Below are positions 59,074 to 64,000 of a stretch of 64,000 bases of DNA, in pieces. Made by a program: the position numbers and the translations under genes. Under the pieces are notes generated by a model that saw nothing but the letters and a program-made list of their open reading frames with translations, was not told where the DNA came from and ran no database searches. The DNA is taken from positions 3,995,501-4,059,500 of the forward strand of contig NZ_JAWPMM010000001.1 of NCBI RefSeq assembly GCF_033344935.1. Direction: 5' to 3'. The DNA is from Reichenbachiella sp. GTDB taxonomy: Bacteria > Bacteroidota > Bacteroidia > Cytophagales > Cyclobacteriaceae. How positions within the stretch are numbered: the first letter of the stretch is position 1; every line of letters begins with the position of its first letter.

Positions 59074-59769
59074 TTAAATTCCAGCTGTAGCTTTATCAAT
59101 TGTAACACCTGAGCTCATTGTACTTGAAAGACTAATGTTTTTCATGTAAGTACCTTTTGCACTAGCAGGTTTCAATTTGTTTACTACATTGATCAACTCC
59201 ATTGCGTTGTCTTTGATTTGCTCAGCAGTGAAAGAAGCTTTTCCTACGCTTGCGTGAATAATACCAAATTTGTCAACTTTAAAATCAATCTTACCAGATT
59301 TCACTTCTTGTACCGCTTTTGCTACATCTAATGTCACCGTACCAGACTTAGGGTTTGGCATCAATCCTCTTGGACCTAATACTCTACCTATTCTACCTAC
59401 TTTAGCCATTACTGTTGGCATTGTTACGATTACGTCGATATCAGTCCAACCTTTCTCGATTTTCGCGATATAGTCGTCCAATCCTACGTGATCAGCTCCA
59501 GCATCTTTAGCTTCTTGCTCTTTATCTGGAGTACATAGTACAAGAACTCTTACTTCTTTACCAGTTCCATGTGGAAGTGTCGCCACTCCTCTTACCATCT
59601 GGTCTGCCTTTCTTGGATCAACTCCTAGCCTAATATCAACGTCTACTGAGGCGTCGAATTTAGTTGTAGTGATGTCCTTTACTATCTGCGATGCTTCGTC
59701 GATGCTATAAGCTTTCGTCTTGTCATACCTCTCAGCAGCTAGTTTTTGACTTTTCGTTAATTTCGCCAT
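59074..59769 (-). CDS. rplA: Ribosomal protein L1
   Basis: Mobile stalk protein that moves E-site tRNA; E. coli L1 represses rplK-rplA. 231 residues. [54 protein letters not shown] and [26 protein letters not shown] are conserved. Confidence 0.97.
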   Translation of the reverse strand: MAKLTKSQKLAAERYDKTKAYSIDEASQIVKDITTTKFDASVDVDIRLGVDPRKADQMVRGVATLPHGTGKEVRVLVLCTPDKEQEAKDAGADHVGLDDYIAKIEKGWTDIDVIVTMPTVMAKVGRIGRVLGPRGLMPNPKSGTVTLDVAKAVQEVKSGKIDFKVDKFGIIHASVGKASFTAEQIKDNAMELINVVNKLKPASAKGTYMKNISLSSTMSSGVTIDKATAGI

Positions 59770-59786
59770 GTTAATTTTTTAATTAA

Positions 59787-60227
59787 TTAGGCCCAAGGGG
59801 CTTTACCACTTACTCTAATACCCATGCTTCGAGCTGTACCAGCTACCTGCTTCATTGCTGACTCTATCGTAAATGCATTCAAATCAGGCATTTTAGTTTC
59901 AGCAATTTCTTTCACTTGATCCCAAGTTACGCTACCCACCTTGTCGCGATTAGGCTCCGAAGAAGCCTTTTTCAGTTTTGCTGCATTGAGCAACAACACT
60001 GGCGCAGGAGGAGTTTTAATAACAAAATCAAACGACTTATCGGTATATATTGTAACAAGCACAGGTAATACCTGTCCCGCTTTTTCCTGGGTTCTGGCAT
60101 TAAATTGCTTACAGAAGTCCATAATGTTAAGACCTTTACTACCTAGTGCAGGTCCTACAGGAGGAGAAGGATTGGCTGCGCCACCCTTTATCTGTAATTT
60201 TAAGTAACCACTAATTTCCTTAGCCAT
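59787..60227 (-). CDS. rplK: Ribosomal protein L11
   Basis: GTPase-centre protein needed for factor binding and stringent response. 146 residues. [30 protein letters not shown] is the N-terminal domain with the Pro-rich loop where thiopeptides act, and [17 protein letters not shown] closes it. Confidence 0.97.
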   Translation of the reverse strand: MAKEISGYLKLQIKGGAANPSPPVGPALGSKGLNIMDFCKQFNARTQEKAGQVLPVLVTIYTDKSFDFVIKTPPAPVLLLNAAKLKKASSEPNRDKVGSVTWDQVKEIAETKMPDLNAFTIESAMKQVAGTARSMGIRVSGKAPWA

Positions 60228-60229
60228 TT

Positions 60230-60787
60230 TTACTCTGTTTTTTCTACTTGTATATAATTAAGTTCTACAGGTGTGTTTCGTCCAAAGATTTTCACCATTA
60301 CATTCAGCTTCTTCCTTTCTTCGAATACCTCTTCTACATTACCTGTAAATCCACTGAACGGACCATCCATTACCTTCACAGTTTCTCCTACTATAAAAGG
60401 AGTATCCAATTTCTCTTCGAATTCGTCTACTTCTTCTACTTTACCCAAAATTCGGTTAACCTCATTTTGTCTCAAAGGAACTGGAGTCTTGGCAGGACCG
60501 CCATCGTCGGCACCTAAAAAGCCAATTACACCCGGTATCTTAGTGATTGTATGTTGTACTTCGCCGTAGTTGAGGTCTGCAGAAATAAGGATATAGCCTG
60601 GGAAGAAATTTCTTTCTCTTACACGCTTTTTCCCATTTCTCATTTCATATACCTTTTCAGCAGGTATCATGACTTGAGGAATGTATTCTTCAAGACCCAT
60701 TCTTGTGATTTCAGTTTCCAAGTAGGTTTTCACCTTTTTCTCTTGTCCACTAACCGCACGTACTACGTACCACTTAAATTCACTCAT
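60230..60787 (-). CDS. nusG: Transcription elongation factor NusG
   Basis: Links RNA polymerase with Rho and the ribosome. 185 residues: NGN domain ([33 protein letters not shown]), then KOW domain ([22 protein letters not shown]). Two bases before rplK, 22 after secE. Confidence 0.97.
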   Translation of the reverse strand: MSEFKWYVVRAVSGQEKKVKTYLETEITRMGLEEYIPQVMIPAEKVYEMRNGKKRVRERNFFPGYILISADLNYGEVQHTITKIPGVIGFLGADDGGPAKTPVPLRQNEVNRILGKVEEVDEFEEKLDTPFIVGETVKVMDGPFSGFTGNVEEVFEERKKLNVMVKIFGRNTPVELNYIQVEKTE

Positions 60788-60809
60788 AATAGCGGGACTA
60801 TTTGACTAT

Positions 60810-60998
60810 TTATAGATTATAAAACCACTTTAATAGATTATCGAAACCGAAATCTATTATTCCAATGAAAATCGCGAAGATCAGGGAAGCGACCAATACC
60901 AAAATTGAACTACTCTGAAGCTCACTGTATTTAGACCATGTAACTTTATGGACCATTTCGTCATAAGACTCTTTAAAAAAGTTGATCAAATTTGCCAT
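60810..60998 (-). CDS. secE: Protein translocase subunit SecE
   Basis: Stabilises SecY. 62 residues with an amphipathic N-terminal helix (FFKESYDEMVHKVTWSKYSE), then a single membrane helix (SSILVLVASLIFAIFIGIID). This is the short one-helix form. Directly follows tRNA-Trp. Confidence 0.95.
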   Translation of the reverse strand: MANLINFFKESYDEMVHKVTWSKYSELQSSSILVLVASLIFAIFIGIIDFGFDNLLKWFYNL

Positions 60999-61026
60999 TA
61001 CTCAAATCTTAGCTTTAAACATTTTG

Positions 61027-61099
61027 CACGGGTGGAGAGACTCGAACTCCCAGCCGCTGGTTTTGGAGACCAGTGCTCTACCAATTGAGCTACACCCGT
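61027..61099 (-). tRNA. tRNA-Trp (CCA anticodon)
   Basis: Folds into a 73-base cloverleaf. Acceptor ACGGGTG/CACCCGT, D arm GCTC-AATTGGTA-GAGC, anticodon stem CTGGT-CTCCAAA-ACCAG with anticodon CCA, T arm GGGAG-TTCGAGT-CTCTC. The 3' CCA is not encoded. Placed between tuf and secE as in many bacteria. Confidence 0.95.
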
Positions 61100-61123
61100 A
61101 AAACCTTCAGCCCAAAAGGACTG

Positions 61124-61155
61124 CAAAATTAGAATTATTTTTGATTATAAACAAA
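61124..61155 (-). promoter_or_regulatory. Promoter of the tRNA-Trp-secE-nusG-rplKAJL transcript
   Basis: Minus strand TTTG (61155-61152), 20 bases, then TAATTTTG (61131-61124), 24 bases before the tRNA. The upstream box overlaps the base of the hairpin that follows tuf. Confidence 0.7.
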
Positions 61156-61185
61156 TGCGCTTCATTAAAAAATGAAACGCATTTG
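61152..61185. terminator. Hairpin after tuf
   Basis: CAAATGCG-C-TTCATT pairs with AATGAA-A-CGCATTTG, 14 pairs around an AAAA loop with one mismatch. The T-rich tail on the minus strand is imperfect (TTTATAATC), so some read-through is likely. Confidence 0.6.
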
Positions 61186-61212
61186 ATAATCTTGTTATAT
61201 CTGTATTAGACC

Positions 61213-62400
61213 TTAGTCTAAGATTTCAGTTACCTGACCAGATCCAACTGTTCTACCACCTTCTCTGATCGCAAATCTTAGTCCTTTTTCAAGAGCTACT
61301 TTGTTGATCAAAGTTACTTCGATAGTTACGTTATCACCAGGCATTACCATCTCTACTCCTTCAGGAAGCATGATTTCGCCAGTAACGTCAGTTGTTCTTA
61401 GGTAGAACTGAGGTCTGTACTTGTTAAAGAATGGAGTGTGACGTCCACCTTCCTCTTTAGACAATACATAAACTTCAGCTTTGAAGTGCTGGTGAGGATT
61501 AACCGAACCAGGCTTACAAATGATCATACCTCTTTTGATATCAGATTTCTCGATACCTCTAAGCAATAGACCAACGTTGTCACCAGCTTCACCTCTATCC
61601 AATATTTTTCTAAACATCTCAACACCAGTGATTGTAGACTTCATGTCTTCAGCACCCATACCAATAATGTCAACAGCGTCACCTGTGTTAGTAACACCTC
61701 TCTCGATTCTACCAGTAGCAACAGTACCTCTACCAGTAATAGAGAATACATCCTCTACAGGCATCAAGAAATCTTTATCTACAGCTCTTTCTGGAAGTGG
61801 AATGTAGTTATCTACAGCATCCATCAACTCTTCGATCTTAGCAACCCACTCAGGCTCACCGTTCAATCCACCAAGTGCAGAACCAGCGATTACTGGAATA
61901 TCGTCTCCTGGGAAGTCGTACTCAGAAAGCAATTCTCTTACTTCCATTTCAACTAGCTCAAGTAGCTCAGCATCATCCACCAAATCTACTTTGTTCATAA
62001 ATACAACCAAAGCAGGAACACCTACCTGACGAGAAAGCAAGATGTGCTCTCTAGTTTGCGGCATCGGTCCATCAGTAGCAGCAACCACGATGATAGCACC
62101 GTCCATTTGAGCAGCACCAGTAATCATGTTTTTCACATAATCGGCGTGACCAGGACAATCCACGTGAGCGTAGTGTCTGTTTTCTGTTTGGTATTCGATG
62201 TGAGAAGTATTAATAGTAATACCTCTTTCCTTTTCTTCTGGAGCGTTGTCGATAGAAGAGAAGTCTTTTTGCTCTGCCAGACCCTTGTTCGCAAGAACTG
62301 AAGAGATCGCAGCAGTCAAAGTTGTCTTTCCGTGATCCACGTGACCAATTGTACCAATATTCACGTGAGGTTTCGAACGGTCAAAGGTTTCTTTAGCCAT
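61213..62400 (-). CDS. tuf: Elongation factor Tu
   Basis: Delivers aminoacyl-tRNA to the ribosome. 395 residues. G1 [16 protein letters not shown], effector [17 protein letters not shown]3 [13 protein letters not shown]4 NKVDLVDD and G5 SALGGLNG are intact. Domain III ends [21 protein letters not shown]. Preceded by tRNA-Thr and a T-tailed hairpin, followed by a second hairpin and the tRNA-Trp promoter. Confidence 0.98.
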   Translation of the reverse strand: MAKETFDRSKPHVNIGTIGHVDHGKTTLTAAISSVLANKGLAEQKDFSSIDNAPEEKERGITINTSHIEYQTENRHYAHVDCPGHADYVKNMITGAAQMDGAIIVVAATDGPMPQTREHILLSRQVGVPALVVFMNKVDLVDDAELLELVEMEVRELLSEYDFPGDDIPVIAGSALGGLNGEPEWVAKIEELMDAVDNYIPLPERAVDKDFLMPVEDVFSITGRGTVATGRIERGVTNTGDAVDIIGMGAEDMKSTITGVEMFRKILDRGEAGDNVGLLLRGIEKSDIKRGMIICKPGSVNPHQHFKAEVYVLSKEEGGRHTPFFNKYRPQFYLRTTDVTGEIMLPEGVEMVMPGDNVTIEVTLINKVALEKGLRFAIREGGRTVGSGQVTEILD

Positions 62401-62440
62401 GTCTGAAAATTCCTATTTTAGTTAAATATTAAATTAAATA

Positions 62441-62500
62441 TAAAAAAAGGCTACACATAAATATATAGCACAATCACTCAAACCAATATTCGCCTTTTTT
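62441..62500 (-). terminator. Terminator-like hairpin between tRNA-Thr and tuf
   Basis: AAAAAAGGC (62500-62492 on the minus strand) pairs with GCCTTTTTTT (62451-62442) across a 40-base loop. The T-run suggests partial termination, which would uncouple tRNA and tuf expression. The long loop weakens the case. Confidence 0.4.
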
Positions 62501-62526
62501 GAACAAAAAAGACTTTCAGAGCTATG

Positions 62527-62598
62527 AGCCAATGACGGGATTTGAACCCGTGACCTCTTCCTTACCAAGGAAGCACTCTACCCCTGAGCTACATCGGC
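62527..62598 (-). tRNA. tRNA-Thr (GGT anticodon)
   Basis: 72-base cloverleaf. Acceptor GCCGATG/CATTGGC (with a G-T pair), D arm GCTC...GAGT, anticodon stem CTTCC-TTGGTAA-GGAAG with anticodon GGT, T arm CACGGGTTCAAATCCCGT. CCA not encoded. Confidence 0.95.
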
Positions 62599-62611
62599 TT
62601 GAAAAATTAAG

Positions 62612-62684
62612 AGCGGGAGACGAGGCTCGAACCCGCGACCTACAGCTTGGAAGGCTGTCGCTCTACCAACTGAGCTACTCCCGC
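62612..62684 (-). tRNA. tRNA-Gly (TCC anticodon)
   Basis: 73-base cloverleaf. Acceptor GCGGGAG/CTCCCGC, anticodon stem ACAGC-CTTCCAA-GCTGT with anticodon TCC, T loop TTCGAGC. Thirteen bases separate it from tRNA-Thr. Confidence 0.95.
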
Positions 62685-62696
62685 TTAATTATTTCA

Positions 62697-62721
62697 CTGA
62701 TTTAGCTGGTAACTAAATCAG
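62697..62721. other. Spacer hairpin between tRNA-Tyr and tRNA-Gly
   Basis: CTGATTTAG (62697-62705) and CTAAATCAG (62713-62721) form a perfect 9-bp stem with a 7-base loop. No T-run; probably a processing element in the multi-tRNA precursor. Confidence 0.5.
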
Positions 62722-62728
62722 GCCAATG

Positions 62729-62811
62729 TGGGGGGAGCAGGATTCGAACCTGCGAAGACATAAGTCAACGGAGTTACAGTCCGTCCCAGTTGGCCGCTTT
62801 GGTATCCCCCC
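62729..62811 (-). tRNA. tRNA-Tyr (GTA anticodon)
   Basis: 83 bases with the long variable arm of class II tRNAs. Acceptor GGGGGGA/TCCCCCC, anticodon stem ACGGA-CTGTAAC-TCCGT with anticodon GTA, T arm GCAGG-TTCGAAT-CCTGC. First in the Tyr-Gly-Thr-tuf transcript. It is a substrate of the queuosine pathway represented by queA. Confidence 0.95.
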
Positions 62812-62848
62812 GTGTTCAATAAAATTGAGAACAATCCCTATCAAAATT

Positions 62849-62865
62849 GGAGAGTATTTCTCTCC
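62849..62865. promoter_or_regulatory. Leader hairpin before tRNA-Tyr
   Basis: GGAGAG-TATTT-CTCTCC, a perfect 6-bp stem in the roughly 65-base segment between the promoter and tRNA-Tyr. Likely a processing or 5'-protection element. Confidence 0.35.
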
Positions 62866-62884
62866 CGTTTTTCTTAAGGAAGTG

Positions 62885-62915
62885 CAAAATTATATGCTTT
62901 TGATTCTTATTCAAA
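62885..62915 (-). promoter_or_regulatory. Promoter of the tRNA-Tyr-Gly-Thr-tuf transcript
   Basis: Minus strand TTTG (62915-62912), exactly 19 bases, then TAATTTTG (62892-62885). A full match to the Bacteroidota consensus. Confidence 0.8.
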
Positions 62916-63033
62916 TTTTTGCAAACTTATTTTCAGCAATATTTACTTTTTTTGATCCGCACCCTTTTAAGGCCGTTTAAACCCCATTTTCAGTCAAAAA
63001 TCAAACTTTAATTTTATTACTTCACGAGATCAT

Positions 63034-63041
63034 TAGATTTG
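63034..63041 (+). promoter_or_regulatory. Promoter -7 box for the lipoprotein aminopeptidase gene
   Basis: TAGATTTG matches TAnnTTTG, 25 bases before the ATG at 63067. The -33 region reads ATTT/TTTT, one off from TTTG. Confidence 0.5.
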
Positions 63042-63066
63042 TGAATATTATAAACAATAGATACCT

Positions 63067-64000
63067 ATGAAGAAAAAGATAATGAATCCACTCTTACTCC
63101 TATTGAGCTGCTGTCTAATTTTATTCAGCTGTGAAAGCAATCAGGAATCCTTAAATGAAACTAACGATGAAATGAATGTCTCAGACACACATACATTTGC
63201 TAAGCCTCAAGAAGCGGTTGTTACTCATTTAAACTGGGACGCCCAAGTCAATTTTGAGCTGAAAAAAATTCAGGCGACGGCTACGCTAACCATCAAGACT
63301 TCGCAGGAAGCCACCCATTTGATATTGGATACGAAAGACTTGACCATTAATTCCGTAATGAATGGCAATAATGAATCTCTCAATTTTGTACTAGGTGAAA
63401 ATCAACCTCATTTAGGAGCTCCACTATCTATTGATATTACGTCTAAGACCAAAAATGTAGTAATCACCTACGAGACTTCTGAAAAAGCAGAGGCCCTTCA
63501 ATGGCTAGAGCCCAGTCAAACTACAGACAAGGCCTACCCTTTCTTGTTTACACAATCTCAAGCCATTTTGGCTCGATCGTGGATTCCAATTCAGGATTCT
63601 CCAGGCATTCGTTTTACTTATAATGCGCAGGTAAAAGTTCCTTCAGAATTGATGGCATTAATGAGTGCTTCTAATCCTACAGAGAAAAATGAAAGCGGAG
63701 TATACAACTTTGAAATGAAGCAAGCGATTCCTGCTTATCTCATGGCACTTTCAGTTGGTGACATTGAATTCAGTTCGCTTGGCGCAAGAAGTGGTGTGTA
63801 TGCGGAACCTTCAGTATTGGAAAAATCAGCAGCTGAATTCGAAGATCTGGAAAAAATGATCAGCGCAGCTGAAGACTTGTACGGTCCTTACCGATGGGAT
63901 CGATATGATATCATTGTATTACCTTCTAGTTTTCCTTTCGGAGGAATGGAAAATCCGAGATTGACATTCGCAACACCAACTATATTAGCTGGTGACAAGT
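63067..64000 (+). CDS. Lipoprotein M1 aminopeptidase, LTA4H-like (5' part)
   Basis: The frame is open from the ATG at 63067 to the window end, so only the first 311 residues are seen. A lipoprotein signal peptide ends in LILFSC with Cys22 as the likely lipidated residue, after a Cys pair at 15-16. The sequence then matches the N-terminal beta domain of the leukotriene-A4-hydrolase-like M1 group (WLEPSQTTDKAYPFLFTQSQ, ARSWIPIQDSPGIRFTY) and reaches the substrate motif FGGMENPRLTFATPTILAGD at the end. The HExxH zinc site should follow just outside. Probably an outer- or inner-membrane peptidase facing the periplasm. Confidence 0.9.
   Translation, partial: MKKKIMNPLLLLLSCCLILFSCESNQESLNETNDEMNVSDTHTFAKPQEAVVTHLNWDAQVNFELKKIQATATLTIKTSQEATHLILDTKDLTINSVMNGNNESLNFVLGENQPHLGAPLSIDITSKTKNVVITYETSEKAEALQWLEPSQTTDKAYPFLFTQSQAILARSWIPIQDSPGIRFTYNAQVKVPSELMALMSASNPTEKNESGVYNFEMKQAIPAYLMALSVGDIEFSSLGARSGVYAEPSVLEKSAAEFEDLEKMISAAEDLYGPYRWDRYDIIVLPSSFPFGGMENPRLTFATPTILAGDK

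Overview
The window looks like a chromosomal segment of a Bacteroidota bacterium, most likely a marine member of the Cytophagales. No genus can be assigned from sequence alone. The lineage call rests on several things seen here: gene starts without Shine-Dalgarno sequences, repeated use of the Bacteroidota -7 promoter box TAnnTTTG (with TTTG 19-20 bases upstream at the strongest sites), secreted proteins typical of the phylum (signal peptides ending in AQ), and the rpoC-DUF3467 gene pair. A bacterial voltage-gated sodium channel fits a sodium-rich habitat.

The left half (1-32 kb) is a mosaic of short operons. It holds a thiolase; a secreted MORN/YwqK-repeat protein; an intact IS4-family insertion sequence (3305-4847) with inverted repeats and a target duplication; a purC-STAS-rnz operon; queuosine genes (a yhhQ-like precursor transporter and queA) around menC; a NaChBac-type channel; a large propeller/Y_Y_Y sensor-like protein without a kinase; a PIN-PhoH protein with a coupled small membrane protein; an M1 peptidase-GNAT-M61 peptidase operon; a DnaJ-TPR membrane protein divergent from a FAN1-like VRR-NUC nuclease; DUF1697, DinB and DUF962 genes; lysS; a lipase-like hydrolase; a two-domain secreted protein; and the carA-eno pair. 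Several intergenic spaces carry short palindromes and nested inverted repeats that look like small mobile or REP-like elements.

The right half (32-63 kb, all minus strand) is the translation/transcription core. Transcription runs from 62.9 kb to 32.1 kb: tRNA-Tyr, tRNA-Gly, tRNA-Thr and tuf; tRNA-Trp, secE, nusG, rplK, rplA, rplJ, rplL, rpoB, rpoC and DUF3467; the str group rpsL, rpsG, fusA and rpsJ, ended by a clear hairpin terminator; then S10-spc-alpha from rplC to rplQ, also ended by a clear terminator. Promoters matching TTTG-N19/20-TAnnTTTG lie before tRNA-Tyr, tRNA-Trp, rpsL and rplC, and a weaker internal one lies before rpsH. Leader hairpins before rplC, rpsL, rpsH and rpoB are the likely places for autoregulation.

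The window ends inside a lipoprotein aminopeptidase of the LTA4H-like M1 group. Nothing here amounts to a clearly new multi-gene system. The items most worth a second look are the IS with its start-codon-occluding fold-back, the three-copy nested-repeat family, the kinase-less sensor protein, and the promoter and leader architecture of the ribosomal cluster.
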